DNA from: Syntrophobacterales bacterium
GTDB lineage: Bacteria; Desulfobacterota; Desulfobaccia; Desulfobaccales; 0-14-0-80-60-11
DNA: 62,333 nucleotides
Assembly (NCBI GenBank): GCA_023229795.1
Contig: JALNYP010000018.1
Location: 1 to 62,333 of the forward strand
Direction: 5' to 3'
Position numbers and translations under genes: made by a program. Of the stretch, positions 1 to 9,051 are shown one piece after another (position 1 is the first letter of the stretch; every line of letters begins with the position of its first letter). Under the pieces are notes generated by a model, which made no database searches, was not told where the DNA came from, and saw only the letters and a program-made list of their open reading frames with translations.

Positions 1-15
1 GGAATATCGTGGAGT

Positions 16-315
16 ATGTCGTGGCGGCGATTCAAGCTCATCGGACCAGTCAACTTGCCCCTTCTCTCTTACCCGTGGCCACATTACTTGGAGAGGCGGC
101 CTGAACGATTACAATCTGTCCTTCTGAGGTTTGTTCCTAAAATTGTATTGAAAGGAGGCCGCAGGGCTTTTACAAAATTCAATGGGGCTTACAGGGAGAT
201 GTCCTTAAATGAAATGGGGCTTGAGATGGAGTTTCCACGAGGAGAGTATATTGATCCAACCGGTCAAGCTTATAGACGGGTTCGATGGAGAACCATGAAA
301 AGGAGAGAGGATTAG
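16..315 (+). CDS. hypothetical protein, possibly 5'-truncated
   Basis: This is a 99-residue basic ORF of unknown family. The frame is open from base 1, so the ATG at 16 may lie inside a longer gene that begins outside the window. The stop codon is one base before the ATG of the next gene (TAG at 313-315, ATG at 317), and the SD-like AGGAGAGAGG of the next gene lies inside its last codons. The two genes are therefore probably cotranscribed. The protein is rich in Arg and Pro, and no catalytic motif is visible. It belongs with the AT-rich island at the left edge. It may be the C-terminus of a larger partner of the 552-residue protein, but that is inference only. Confidence 0.4.
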   Translation: MSWRRFKLIGPVNLPLLSYPWPHYLERRPERLQSVLLRFVPKIVLKGGRRAFTKFNGAYREMSLNEMGLEMEFPRGEYIDPTGQAYRRVRWRTMKRRED

Positions 316-316
316 T

Positions 317-1975
317 ATGAAGCTGGTAATCCGTGAGTACCTTTCAATGTTAAGGGAATCGGGGGAATTGGACGCATTACTCCCCGACCTTCTTCTTAAT
401 ATTGGAATTGTTCCTTTGAACAAACCTGAAAAGGGGGTAAGGCAGTATGGCGTTGACTTATTGGCAGATAAGTTTGATCCCCAAGATAATATTCATAAGG
501 TTTTCTTTTTCATTATTAAAAAAGGAGATATTGATCGAGGAACCTGGGATGGAAACCCGCAGGCGGTGCGCTCATCGATAGATGAAATCTTCGATGTTTA
601 TATTCCGTCGATGCTCCTGCACCACTTGCAGTCTCTCCCGAAAAAGATCGTGCTATGCTGCAATGGAGATTTATCTCAAGCTGTGCTCCCAAACTGGAAG
701 GGTTACACTTCCTCGAAGACTGTGGAGGGGGATATAGAATTCGCTTTTTGGGGTGCCGACAACCTATCAATTTTAATCGAAAATTATTTAATGGAAGAGT
801 TCCTGTTTCCAGATTCTATCAAGAAAGGAATCCGAAAGACGCTTGCATTCATGGACATGAATGATTACGATTTATCCCATTTTTTCTCACTTGTGGATGA
901 TATCCTATTCAAAAGTGATTTATCCTCAAAAAAGAATAGATTAAAAGCATTGAGGCTACTGAATCTTTGTTTAAATATTGTCTTTCATTGGGCTAAAGAA
1001 GAAAATAATTTAAAGCATCCCTTTTTGGCCTCGGAAAGATTGATATTGCGTCTTTGGGCCTGGATTAGACAAAATAATCTTCTTGGAGAGGAATATATTA
1101 GAATTGAATTTACTAAGATTTATTTAACTTTGAAAAACATATGGATTGATTATTACAATAAGGTGCATCGTCATTTTATTGTTCCGGATGGCCTTTTTGG
1201 CTATGGGGCTGAAGAAGTAGAGTATCCTATTTTAACATTCGAGCAGATCGGGATTATTAGCTTAATTGCCCTAAACGAATTGTGCGATTATAAACAGTGT
1301 AAGAAAAGACAAAGCCTAAGGAATTTATCTACAATAACTAACTCATTGGTAGCCTTGCTAAATAATAATACATCAAGGTATAATCCTCTTTATGATGGAC
1401 ATATCATTGATATATGCCTCGGTTTGTTTCTCCTAACCACAACCAAAAGGAAACAGATAGCAGCAGGTTGGTTAGATGAAATTATTAATTATGTTATACT
1501 GGGTTATAAATTGAGAAATAGATTTCCAGTTTTATCTGATTCTTATGATGAATTAGTAGAGATTGAAATAGGGCAAAGTGAATGTTCGTTAAAAGCTTCA
1601 ACGCTCTTAGCGTGCCTTGCTGAATGGTGTGTGATATTAGATGCTACTAAAAGCTATCATGATTTATTATTGGCTTCTAAGGACATTTTTGAGAATGTAA
1701 ACCTCCAAATATGGTATCCTGACCCCGACATAGAAGAACATCTCTATAAGTCAAATGCTTTATATGTTTCTGGTTCAATGCATCATTCATTAAGCCTTCC
1801 GGAAGATATGGCAGAATACAAAAAAGAATTTCTTGAAGAAATGAATGAAAAAGAAAATCAAAATACGTTAACTTTCATAGCCCATGGATTACCAATTATA
1901 GGTTTGGTTGCAAGTAGACATTTTAGAACCCCAATATTTCCTTTTTATTGGCGCCAACTTATAAATAAATCTTGA
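317..1975 (+). CDS. hypothetical protein with Mrr/PD-(D/E)XK-like N-terminus
   Basis: This 552-residue protein is of unknown function. Residues 38-75 read like the core of a restriction-endonuclease-like fold: a Gly-rich turn, RQYGVD with D47, then a hydrophobic strand ending in IIKKGDI (residues 66-72), followed by a helix with a Trp (W77). In Mrr-type nucleases the strand carries (E/Q)xK; here the residue two before either Lys is Ile, so catalysis is uncertain. Residues 110-160 look like a further alpha/beta segment. The remaining ~390 residues are predominantly helical, and I recognise nothing in them. Codon use is strongly AT-biased (Ile, Asn, Lys, Leu-TTA), unlike all other genes here, which suggests horizontal transfer. 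A role in defence is possible but unproven. RBS AGGAGAG lies at 301-307. Confidence 0.75.
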   Translation: MKLVIREYLSMLRESGELDALLPDLLLNIGIVPLNKPEKGVRQYGVDLLADKFDPQDNIHKVFFFIIKKGDIDRGTWDGNPQAVRSSIDEIFDVYIPSMLLHHLQSLPKKIVLCCNGDLSQAVLPNWKGYTSSKTVEGDIEFAFWGADNLSILIENYLMEEFLFPDSIKKGIRKTLAFMDMNDYDLSHFFSLVDDILFKSDLSSKKNRLKALRLLNLCLNIVFHWAKEENNLKHPFLASERLILRLWAWIRQNNLLGEEYIRIEFTKIYLTLKNIWIDYYNKVHRHFIVPDGLFGYGAEEVEYPILTFEQIGIISLIALNELCDYKQCKKRQSLRNLSTITNSLVALLNNNTSRYNPLYDGHIIDICLGLFLLTTTKRKQIAAGWLDEIINYVILGYKLRNRFPVLSDSYDELVEIEIGQSECSLKASTLLACLAEWCVILDATKSYHDLLLASKDIFENVNLQIWYPDPDIEEHLYKSNALYVSGSMHHSLSLPEDMAEYKKEFLEEMNEKENQNTLTFIAHGLPIIGLVASRHFRTPIFPFYWRQLINKS

Positions 1976-2539
1976 TAGCTATGAAGGGAAAAGTGGCTTC
2001 GTGGCTCAAGTCAGGTTATTTCCTCCCCTGGTGCCTCGCCCTGCCTAAACCTGGTCAATCGTTGCCGCCGTTCTGGTAATCTATCTCCCATCCCTTATAG
2101 TGAGACCCATGCGCATCAAACTCCGGTCAGGCGTGACGCCGTTTCTCCGGCCGCGGTTTTCGCACCCCGGAGCGCGGCAACCGTGCGGTTTGTCGCGGTA
2201 CAACCCAGCGGTACGCAGCGGCACCGAAGCCGGCACGTCCTGCCTCGGCAACGGGAACTATCGTGACAAATCAGCAACTTAGTGTCGTTGATACCGCTTT
2301 TTTTCGGCGTCAGCGGTACAGGGGCGCCGGCTTAAGCTCCCTAAAAGGGCAAAATCACCCGGGCCCGGCGTCCTCTATGGAATTGAACTTATGGATATAA
2401 TTACAAAAAGAGAGCGTCCAACCCTTGACGCGCTTTGGCTGGGCCACTTAAGCCGCCACCGGCTTGAATCCCGCCTAATTCCACCTTATCTTTACATCCG
2501 TACTTCATACGGAATTCACGAGGTTCTGGCGCCGACCCG
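1976..2539. other. 564-bp intergenic region, no gene recognised
   Basis: This stretch separates the AT-rich island from the GC-rich chromosome. The only open frame (2100-2282) has no RBS and a low-complexity Arg/Pro/Gly composition. A short inverted repeat TACCGCT/AGCGGTA lies near 2290-2322, but it is too weak to call as a terminator or RNA. I see no tRNA, att-like repeat or riboswitch. Confidence 0.5.
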
Positions 2540-3238
2540 ATGTTCCCCCTGAAGGATAACATTCCCGCTCTCACCACGCCCTACGTCAACTACGGCCTCA
2601 TCGTGGTCAATTTCCTGGTCTTTTTCTGGGAATTGAACTGGGGGCCGAACCTGCCCCTGCTGACCGCCGCCCTGGGGTTTGTGCCGGCCCGCTTCTTGGC
2701 TCAGTTATCGGAGGTCTCCCGGGACTGGCCCCTCCTCGTCATCCCGCTGTTTTCGTCCCTGTTCCTGCATAGCGGCTGGCTCCATATCCTCACCAACATG
2801 TGGTTTCTGTTCATCTTCGGAGACAACGTTGAGGATATCCTGGGGCATGGCCGTTACCTGCTGTTTTACCTGCTCTGCGGTGTCGGGGCCGACTTCACGT
2901 ATCTCCTGTTCGCCTCCTCCTCGCCCGTGCCGCTCATCGGGGCCAGCGGCGCCATCGCCGGAGTCATGGGGGCGTACTATATCTTCTTTCCCGGAGCCCG
3001 GGTCCTGACCCTCTTCATCATCATCATCATTCCCATCTTCCTGGAGTTGCCCGCCTATTTCTTTTTGGGGCTCTGGTTCCTGTTGCAGTTTTTCTACGGC
3101 TCCTTCACGTCGATGCACCTAGCCGCTTACCGGGGCGGCGTGGCCTGGTGGGCCCATGTGGGGGGCTTTCTGGGGGGCATTCTCCTGCTCTACGCCTTCG
3201 TACCGGATCGCCTCCGGAAGCGCTGGCGCCGCCCGTAA
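2540..3238 (+). CDS. rhomboid family intramembrane serine protease
   Basis: This 232-residue polytopic membrane protein would cleave transmembrane substrates within the lipid bilayer. Family hallmarks are visible. H77, H82 and N86 form the HxxxxHxxxN motif of the second helix (oxyanion region). GASG at 134-137 carries the nucleophile S136. H206 in AHVGG of the last helix completes the Ser-His dyad. A long Ile-rich segment (158-170) and an FFLGLWFLLQFF segment give extra helices. The C-terminus is short, basic and cytosolic. Length and layout match the bacterial rhomboids annotated beside TPR proteins. The start has only a weak upstream GAGG. The substrate cannot be told from sequence. Confidence 0.93.
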   Translation: MFPLKDNIPALTTPYVNYGLIVVNFLVFFWELNWGPNLPLLTAALGFVPARFLAQLSEVSRDWPLLVIPLFSSLFLHSGWLHILTNMWFLFIFGDNVEDILGHGRYLLFYLLCGVGADFTYLLFASSSPVPLIGASGAIAGVMGAYYIFFPGARVLTLFIIIIIPIFLELPAYFFLGLWFLLQFFYGSFTSMHLAAYRGGVAWWAHVGGFLGGILLLYAFVPDRLRKRWRRP

Positions 3239-3340
3239 GAGGACCGGTCTCCGGCCGCGTCTCTCCCTGAGGAGGGGAATATGATATGATATAAGCAAAT
3301 CGCGGGGCTAGGCTCACGCTCCGCACCTCATAGGATGATC

Positions 3341-4156
3341 ATGAAGAAACTGAGTTTTTGCCGCGGTCCGGAACAACGCAGCAGGTGCGCCCTGTCAGCC
3401 GTCTGCCTGCTGATCCTGTTAATCGGCTGGGCGCTCCCGGTGTGGGCCCAGGACCAATACGAAGAAAAAGACGTCTCGGTGTCGCCCAAGGCCCAGGCCG
3501 CTTGCGATAAGGCCGAGCGCCTGGCTAAGAACCGCCAATTCGAAGAGGCCATTGCCGCCTTCCGGCAGGCCATCAAGCTCCAAGCGAATTATGCCAAGGC
3601 TTATCACCAGATGGGCCTGGTTTATGCTGAAATGGCCCAGTACCCGGAAGCCGTCAAGGCCTTTAAGGAGGCCAGCCGTTTGCGGCCGCAATGGGGCCCG
3701 CCCTACGAGAACATCGGGGTCGCGTATATTAAAATGAAGGATTGGCGGGAAGCCCGGGCGGCGTTTCAGCAGGCCGTCCGTCTCCATCCCGATAATCCCG
3801 AGGCCCACTACAACCTGGGCCTGGCCAACGGCAAGCTCGGGCGAGACCGGGAAGCCATGGCCGAATTTACCGAGGCCCTGCGCCGGCAACCCGACATGGC
3901 CAAGGCCCACAAGAACCTGGGTTTGGCCTACCTCAACCTCGGAGACCTGGACAAGGCCGGAAAATCCCTCATGGAAGCGGTGCGGCTGGAACCCGATGAC
4001 CCCGAGGCCCATTATGCCCTGTGTGTCTATTATGCCCGGCGGGGCGATGCCCAGGGCGCCAATCAGGAATTTCAGGCCTTGAAGAAACTGGACCCCAAAT
4101 TGGCCCAGCACCTCTCTGACCGGATACGCCCGGGTGCATCCGGGAAAAAGCCTTAG
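3341..4156 (+). CDS. secreted TPR-repeat protein
   Basis: The protein has a signal peptide (basic N-terminus, hydrophobic core CALSAVCLLILLIGWALPVWA, cleavage after AWA or VWA) and then about six 34-residue tetratricopeptide repeats with the usual spacing (A..A...G, Y, NLG and P at repeat ends, for example DNPEAHYNLGLANGKLGR). It is likely a periplasmic or membrane-anchored protein-protein interaction scaffold. I place the start at the ATG at 3341, six bases after AGGA; an in-frame ATG at 3335 is the alternative. It lies 96-102 bp after the rhomboid gene and 15 bp before the next gene, so an operon of three is plausible. No enzymatic domain is present. Confidence 0.88.
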   Translation: MKKLSFCRGPEQRSRCALSAVCLLILLIGWALPVWAQDQYEEKDVSVSPKAQAACDKAERLAKNRQFEEAIAAFRQAIKLQANYAKAYHQMGLVYAEMAQYPEAVKAFKEASRLRPQWGPPYENIGVAYIKMKDWREARAAFQQAVRLHPDNPEAHYNLGLANGKLGRDREAMAEFTEALRRQPDMAKAHKNLGLAYLNLGDLDKAGKSLMEAVRLEPDDPEAHYALCVYYARRGDAQGANQEFQALKKLDPKLAQHLSDRIRPGASGKKP

Positions 4157-4171
4157 GCCCGGGCGGGAAAC

Positions 4172-5248
4172 ATGATTCCCTCCTCCCTGATCGAAGCCGT
4201 ACGCTGGAACTGCGATATCGCCAGCGCCGGGCAGGCCGGGCATTTCTCCCTCTGCGGCCTCCTGCTTAGGCTGCGCCAGCTCTTCAAGTGGGAGCATGGG
4301 CTCCCTCCCTGGCGTGAGCCGGAAGTGGACGCGGTCCTGGCGTGGATCGCCGGGCGGGAAAGCACCTGGGATGAACTGGAAGAGGCGACCTGGCGCCCCC
4401 TGGACTGGGATCGGGCCGCGCTCGACCCCTTTGCGGTGGAGGCCCTCAACGACCGTCTCCTGCCCCGGGGCCTGGCCTATGGCGCGGGCTTGAGCCGCGG
4501 CCTGACCCCCACCTTCTTCCTGGGCGAACTCCTGGAGAGCCGCCACGTCGGCGCTCTGACCATCCTGATCCTGGGCCCCGAGCTGGCCCGGGACCTGGAC
4601 GCCTCCCCGGCCCTATGCCAGGGCACCCTGATCTATGCCCGCCGTCAGGCCCTGGCCTTCTACCTCTGGGACCGCCTGTCCGATCCCACCCAGCAGAAAA
4701 ACGCCTATTTGCAGCTGGCGCTCCAGGCCTACGACCTGCGCCTGCCGGACCTGCTTAAGGACCCGGAGGCCCACCGGGAACAATTCGAACTCTTTCTGGC
4801 CGCGGAACTCGAAGCCGTCATCCGCCATGAAATGGGCGAAGCCCTGGAGCCCGGTCTAAAAACCGCGTTCCCGGCGCTCCTCGAACGCTTCCCCCAGACC
4901 CGGGTCGAGCTCTGGATCCGGGCCCTCAAGGACGTCCTGGCCGAAGTCAGCGATTGGGGTCGCCTGGCTTATCTCATCAATGAGACGCGCCTGCCCTCCC
5001 TGGCCGTGATGCTGGCCTGGCGCCCGGGCCTCTATCCGGCGCTCCTGCCGGAGCTGGAGCCCGCCTTTCATCAAGTAGTCGCCACCGGCGATTGGCAGAT
5101 CATGGAGACCGCCCGCCGCCAGGCTCTTAAGCGCCTCCAGGAGACCGCCGCGGGCCTGAACGCCCTCCTGGAGGCCCCTGAAGCCGCGTCCCACGACTGG
5201 CTCCAGGGCGAAATCCAACGCCGCTACCTGGCGCCGCTGGGATTATGA
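4172..5248 (+). CDS. conserved hypothetical protein (358 aa)
   Basis: This is a soluble, Leu/Ala/Glu-rich, mainly helical protein of 358 residues with no signal peptide, membrane segment or recognisable catalytic motif. The composition and even spacing of amphipathic helices suggest an all-alpha fold. I have a weak memory of a family of similar size in Syntrophobacter and relatives, but I cannot assign a function. It begins 15 bp after the TPR gene and is probably in the same transcript. Codon use is typical of the window. Translation begins at an ATG preceded by GGGCGGGAAAC. Confidence 0.75.
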   Translation: MIPSSLIEAVRWNCDIASAGQAGHFSLCGLLLRLRQLFKWEHGLPPWREPEVDAVLAWIAGRESTWDELEEATWRPLDWDRAALDPFAVEALNDRLLPRGLAYGAGLSRGLTPTFFLGELLESRHVGALTILILGPELARDLDASPALCQGTLIYARRQALAFYLWDRLSDPTQQKNAYLQLALQAYDLRLPDLLKDPEAHREQFELFLAAELEAVIRHEMGEALEPGLKTAFPALLERFPQTRVELWIRALKDVLAEVSDWGRLAYLINETRLPSLAVMLAWRPGLYPALLPELEPAFHQVVATGDWQIMETARRQALKRLQETAAGLNALLEAPEAASHDWLQGEIQRRYLAPLGL

Positions 5249-5261
5249 AGCCCATCATTCC

Positions 5262-5321
5262 GTAGGGGGGCACCTGAGTGTGCCCCCACTTTGCAGGGCG
5301 GACACACAGGTCCGCCCCTAC
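5262..5321. repeat. two REP-like palindromes (GTAGGG family)
   Basis: Two adjacent short palindromes lie between genes: GTAGGGGGGCAC...GTGTGCCCCC (5262-5287) and AGGGCGGAC...GTCCGCCCCTAC (about 5295-5321), the second inverted relative to the first. They belong to the same GTAGGG-headed palindrome family that flanks the transposase at 25921-26542. The paired, inverted arrangement is typical of REPINs. Confidence 0.65.
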
Positions 5322-5346
5322 ACCCCTCCCCTCCCCCACAGAACTT

Positions 5347-5375
5347 TTGCTTTTTGGCCCCTGGCCAGCTATAAT
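5347..5375 (+). promoter_or_regulatory. candidate sigma-70 promoter of guaA
   Basis: TTGCTT (5347-5352), a 17-bp spacer and a perfect TATAAT (5370-5375) lie about 105 bp upstream of guaA. I see no purine-riboswitch-like fold in the leader; it holds a 7-bp-period repeat instead. Confidence 0.5.
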
Positions 5376-5440
5376 TCAATTAAAAAATCATATTAAGGGG
5401 TTGAAGCCTGGCAAGAAAGCCCGGTGTACCCTAACTTATC

Positions 5441-5477
5441 TAAAACCGAAAACTGACAACAGGAAACCGAAAACCCG
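5441..5477. repeat. 7-bp-period degenerate repeat
   Basis: AAAACCGAAAACTGA followed by GGAAACCGAAAACC repeats with a period of seven. It abuts the guaA start codon. Members of the same family lie near 36257, 37441, 37521 and 53721. Confidence 0.6.
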
Positions 5478-5479
5478 AT

Positions 5480-7027
5480 ATGCTCGATCCCCATCAGGAA
5501 AAAGTGCTCATCCTGGACTTCGGCTCCCAGTACACCCAGCTTATCGCCCGGCGGGTGCGGGAGCTCAAGGTCTATTGCGAAATCCATCCCTATATCATGC
5601 CGCTGGCCGACATCAAGGCCTTTGCGCCCCGGGGCCTCATCTTATCGGGCGGCCCCCGCAGCGTCTATGACCGGGACGCGCCCAGCGTGGACCCGGAGCT
5701 GTTCGACCTCGGGGTGCCGGTCCTGGGCATCTGCTACGGCATCCAGCTCCTCAACCATCTCCTGGGCGGCGAAGTGGTGCCGGCCGTGTCCCGGGAATAC
5801 GGCCATAAGACCTTCACCATCACCAATTTCGACGATCTCTTCCAGGGCCTGAATTCCGAAGAGCAGGTCTGGATGAGCCACGGCGACCGGGTCGAACGCC
5901 TGGCCCCGGGGTTCGAGGTCATCGGCTACAGCGACACCTGCCCCACCGGGGCCATCCGGGACCTCTCCCGGCGGCTCTACGGGGTGCAGTTTCATCCCGA
6001 AGTGCACCACACGCCCCGGGGCAAAGAGATCCTCAGCAACTTCCTGTTCCGCATCTGCGGGCTTAAACCCTTGTGGACCATGGCCTCCTTCATCGAATCC
6101 GCCACCGACAGTATCCGGCGCACCGTGGGCGACGGCCGGGTCATCTGCGCCTTATCCGGCGGGGTGGATTCCTCGGTCACCGCGGTGCTGGTGCACCGGG
6201 CCATCGGGGAGCGCCTGACCTGCGTCTTCGTGAACAACGGCCTGCTGCGCAAGGGCGAGGCCGAGGAAGTCTTTCACCTGTTTCGGGAGCATCACCACCT
6301 GAACCTGGTCTATGTGGACGCCACTGTGGACTTCTTGGAGCAGCTCAAAGGGGTCACGGACCCGGAAGAGAAACGCCGGCGTATCGGCCATGAATTCATC
6401 CGCATCTTCGCCGCGGAGGCCAAGAAGCTGGGCGGGGTCAAGTACCTGGCCCAGGGCACGCTTTACCCCGACGTCATTGAAAGCGTGTCGTTCAAGGGGC
6501 CGTCGGCCACCATCAAGACACATCACAACGTGGGCGGGCTGCCCACGGTCATGCCCTTGAAGCTGCTGGAGCCGCTCCGGGAGTTGTTCAAGGACGAGGT
6601 GCGGGAAGTGGGCACCGAGTTGGGCCTGCCGGACAGGCTGGTCTGGCGCCACCCCTTTCCCGGTCCGGGGCTGGCCATCCGCATCCTGGGCGAAGTCACC
6701 GCCGACAAGCTGGATATCCTGCGGGAGGCCGACGCCATCGTCCAGGAGGAGATGCTGGCCAGCGATTTCTATCGCCGGGTCTGGCAGGCCTTTGCGGTGC
6801 TCCTGCCCGTGCGCACCGTGGGGGTGATGGGGGATGAACGCACCTATGAGTCCGTCATCGCCCTGCGCATCGTCGATTCCGCCGACGCCATGACCGCAGA
6901 CTGGAGCCGCCTCCCCCACGATTTTCTGGCCCGGCTGGCCAACCGCATCATTAATGAAGTAAAACGGGTCAACCGGGTGGTGCTGGATATTTCGTCCAAA
7001 CCGCCGAGCACCATAGAATGGGAGTAA
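5480..7027 (+). CDS. guaA: GMP synthase (glutamine-hydrolysing)
   Basis: The enzyme converts XMP, glutamine and ATP to GMP, the last step of guanine nucleotide synthesis in the cytosol. Residues 8-195 form the class-I glutamine amidotransferase: nucleophile C85 in GICYG, with H172 and E174 in FHPE. The ATP pyrophosphatase domain follows, with its P-loop SGGVDSS at 226-232. The C-terminal dimerisation domain ends in PPSTIEWE, the conserved family ending. The length of 515 is normal. The ATG at 5480 immediately follows a repeat and has no clear SD, so initiation may be weak or the leader structured. A REP copy follows the stop codon. Confidence 0.98.
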   Translation: MLDPHQEKVLILDFGSQYTQLIARRVRELKVYCEIHPYIMPLADIKAFAPRGLILSGGPRSVYDRDAPSVDPELFDLGVPVLGICYGIQLLNHLLGGEVVPAVSREYGHKTFTITNFDDLFQGLNSEEQVWMSHGDRVERLAPGFEVIGYSDTCPTGAIRDLSRRLYGVQFHPEVHHTPRGKEILSNFLFRICGLKPLWTMASFIESATDSIRRTVGDGRVICALSGGVDSSVTAVLVHRAIGERLTCVFVNNGLLRKGEAEEVFHLFREHHHLNLVYVDATVDFLEQLKGVTDPEEKRRRIGHEFIRIFAAEAKKLGGVKYLAQGTLYPDVIESVSFKGPSATIKTHHNVGGLPTVMPLKLLEPLRELFKDEVREVGTELGLPDRLVWRHPFPGPGLAIRILGEVTADKLDILREADAIVQEEMLASDFYRRVWQAFAVLLPVRTVGVMGDERTYESVIALRIVDSADAMTADWSRLPHDFLARLANRIINEVKRVNRVVLDISSKPPSTIEWE

Positions 7028-7055
7028 GATCAGGGGTTGGGGGACAGGGGTCAGT

Positions 7056-7078
7056 GTAGGGCGCGTCCTACGCGCCGA
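7056..7078. repeat. REP-like palindrome
   Basis: GTAGGGCGCGTCCTACGCGCC is a GTAGGG-headed short palindrome between guaA and holB, and a member of the dispersed REP family. Confidence 0.6.
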
Positions 7079-7093
7079 TAAACTTTCAATAAT

Positions 7094-8173
7094 ATGGCAA
7101 CCAACAAGAAAGAACAAGTAACCGCGGCCACACCGCCCCAGCCATCGGGCCTCCGGTTTTTCCGGGAGATTCTGGGCCAGGAGTGGGTGGTGTCGCATCT
7201 CAAAGGCGCCATGCGCGCCGGCCGGCTGTCCCATGCCTACCTGTTCCTCGGCCCCGAAGGGGTGGGCAAGGCTACCACCGCCCGGGCCCTGGCCGCGGCC
7301 CTGAACTGCGCCCAACCCGGCGGCGACGGGGACGCCTGTGGGGTCTGCCCATCTTGCCGGCGCCTGGCTGCCGGCACCCATCCTGACTTTCTGGTGATCA
7401 GCCCTGACGAGAAGAAGACCCAGATCAGCATCGAGCAGATTCGGGAACTCCGTCGCCTGACGGAGTATCCGCCCCTGGGCGGCGGCTGGCGGGTGGTGCT
7501 CATCAAACCCGCCGAGGCCTTGAGCGTCATGAACGACGCGGCGGCCAACGCCTTGCTGAAAACCCTGGAGGAGCCGCCCCCCCAGCACCTGCTGGTGCTC
7601 ACCGCCCGGGGCGAAGCCGATCTTTTGCCCACCATCGTGTCCCGCTGCCACAAGCTGGCCTTTGCGCCCTTGCCCGCGGCCCTGATCATCCGGGAGCTGG
7701 AGAGCCGGCGCGGCATCCCGCCGGCCCGGGCGGCCCTGGTGGCGGCCTTGAGCGGCGGCTCTTTGGGCCGGGCCCTGACCCTGGACCCGGAGGAACTGGT
7801 GCGCCAGCGGGATCAGGTGCTCTCCGACCTGGAGCGGTTGCACCGGGGATCGGCCGCCGCGGTTCTGGATTGGGCCCAACGCCTGACTAAAAATCGCGGC
7901 GACTTGGACAGTTTTCTCCTGTTGGCGCAACTCTGGTATCGGGACCTGTTGTTGTCCCATTTTCAGGCGCCCTCTAGCCTCCTGGCCCACCAGGACCTGC
8001 TGCCGGCTCTGGCCCAGGCCCGGGCCCAGGGCCGCCCGGAGACCTGGTTCGCCACTTTCACGGCCCTGGGCGCGGCGCAGCGCCAGCTCCAGGCCAACCT
8101 TAACCCGGAATTGACCCTGGATATCCTGGGCTTACATATACAGCCCCAAGGCAACCCCCATGACTCTCGTTAA
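7094..8173 (+). CDS. holB: DNA polymerase III delta' subunit
   Basis: This is the clamp-loader subunit that helps load the beta sliding clamp. Residues 20-230 are the AAA+ module, with a Walker A-like GPEGVGKATT at 53-62 and a zinc-binding insertion with Cys at 72, 82, 85 and 88 (CAQP...CGVCPSC). A conserved NALLKTLEEPP segment and the SRC motif (arginine finger) of clamp-loader subunits follow. The C-terminal helical part is less conserved. Length is 359 residues. The gene overlaps ricT by 14 bp, so the two are translationally coupled, and holB-ricT is a common gene pair. A start at ATG 7094 fits an alignment of the family. Confidence 0.93.
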   Translation: MATNKKEQVTAATPPQPSGLRFFREILGQEWVVSHLKGAMRAGRLSHAYLFLGPEGVGKATTARALAAALNCAQPGGDGDACGVCPSCRRLAAGTHPDFLVISPDEKKTQISIEQIRELRRLTEYPPLGGGWRVVLIKPAEALSVMNDAAANALLKTLEEPPPQHLLVLTARGEADLLPTIVSRCHKLAFAPLPAALIIRELESRRGIPPARAALVAALSGGSLGRALTLDPEELVRQRDQVLSDLERLHRGSAAAVLDWAQRLTKNRGDLDSFLLLAQLWYRDLLLSHFQAPSSLLAHQDLLPALAQARAQGRPETWFATFTALGAAQRQLQANLNPELTLDILGLHIQPQGNPHDSR

Positions 8174-8996
8174 GATCTGTCTCGGTCCCGGTAACCAATG
8201 CTGCCTGGCGGACCCGGGACCGCTTATCCTTAGACCCGAGGACCGGGTAATCCTGGAAAATGAAGGCGGCCTGAAGCTGGGCCGGGTGGTGGGCGTCTAT
8301 CCGGACGTTGACCCCAAGCTGCTCACCGGCCACTTGAAGACCCTGGTGCGGCTGGCTACCGACGAAGACCTGGCCCAGGCCGAAAAAAACCGGCTTCTGG
8401 AGCAGCGGTCCCTAAAGTTTTGCCAGGACCGGGTCCAGTATCACCGGCTGCCCATCTACCTGGTCCAGATTGAATGCCTGTTCGACACCTCCAAGATCAT
8501 CTTCTTTTTCACCGCCCCCGGCCGGGTGGACTTCCGGGAACTGGTGAAAGACCTGGTCCAGGAGTTTCGCACCCGCATCGAGTTGCGCCAGATCGGGGTG
8601 CGCCACCGGGCCAAGATGGTGGGAGGCCTGGGGATTTGCGGCCGGGGGCTGTGCTGCGCGGGCTTTCTCCGGGATTTCGAGCCGGTGAGCGTGCGCATGG
8701 CCAAAGAACAGCAGCTCAGCCTCAATCCCAACAAGATCTCCGGCATCTGCGGCCGCCTCATGTGCTGCCTCACCTACGAATACTCCTCTTACCAGGAGTT
8801 GCGCAAATCCCTGCCCAAGGTAGGGAAACGCCTGCAGAGCCCCGAAGGCGAAGGCAAGATCATCCGCTATAATTTTATCCGGGAGACCGTCACCCTGGAG
8901 ATGGAAGACCGACGGGAGATGGAATTTTCTCTGACTGATCTGGGCCTCGGCGAGCCGGGACCGGAAGCGCCGGCCGAACCGCCGGCCGAGGAATAA
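8160..8996 (+). CDS. ricT: PSP1 C-terminal domain protein (RicT/YaaT family)
   Basis: This 278-residue protein belongs to the PSP1/RicT family. Its best-known member in Bacillus is part of an Fe-S Y-complex that modulates RNA processing; the role in Gram-negatives is less clear. The family Cys cluster is complete here: C160 and C165-C166 in GICGRGLCCAGFL, and C197 and C202-C203 in GICGRLMCCLTYE. These are the likely iron-sulfur ligands. The N-terminal Cys pair (C14-C15) is extra. The C-terminus is a KOW-like segment (VGKRLQSPEGEGKI). It overlaps the holB end. The gene symbol is by family. Confidence 0.88.
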   Translation: MTLVKICLGPGNQCCLADPGPLILRPEDRVILENEGGLKLGRVVGVYPDVDPKLLTGHLKTLVRLATDEDLAQAEKNRLLEQRSLKFCQDRVQYHRLPIYLVQIECLFDTSKIIFFFTAPGRVDFRELVKDLVQEFRTRIELRQIGVRHRAKMVGGLGICGRGLCCAGFLRDFEPVSVRMAKEQQLSLNPNKISGICGRLMCCLTYEYSSYQELRKSLPKVGKRLQSPEGEGKIIRYNFIRETVTLEMEDRREMEFSLTDLGLGEPGPEAPAEPPAEE

Positions 8997-9051
8997 CCGG
9001 CCCGGCTCAAAAACCGCGGCAGATTTCCAGTTCCGGGCAAGGAGAACTGAC

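Noticed and set aside
2100..2282. 60-residue open frame
   Set aside because: No SD, biased Arg/Pro/Ser composition, no similarity to known families.
3419..4546. 375-residue minus-strand frame
   Set aside because: Antisense shadow of the TPR gene and the following gene.
5278..5670. plus-strand frame overlapping the guaA start
   Set aside because: Made of REP and heptamer repeat sequence and the out-of-frame guaA start.
6152..7990. 612-residue minus-strand open frame across guaA and holB
   Set aside because: GC-rich genes often leave a long antisense frame. Both plus-strand genes are unmistakable, and the antisense product is Gln/Gly/His-rich low complexity.
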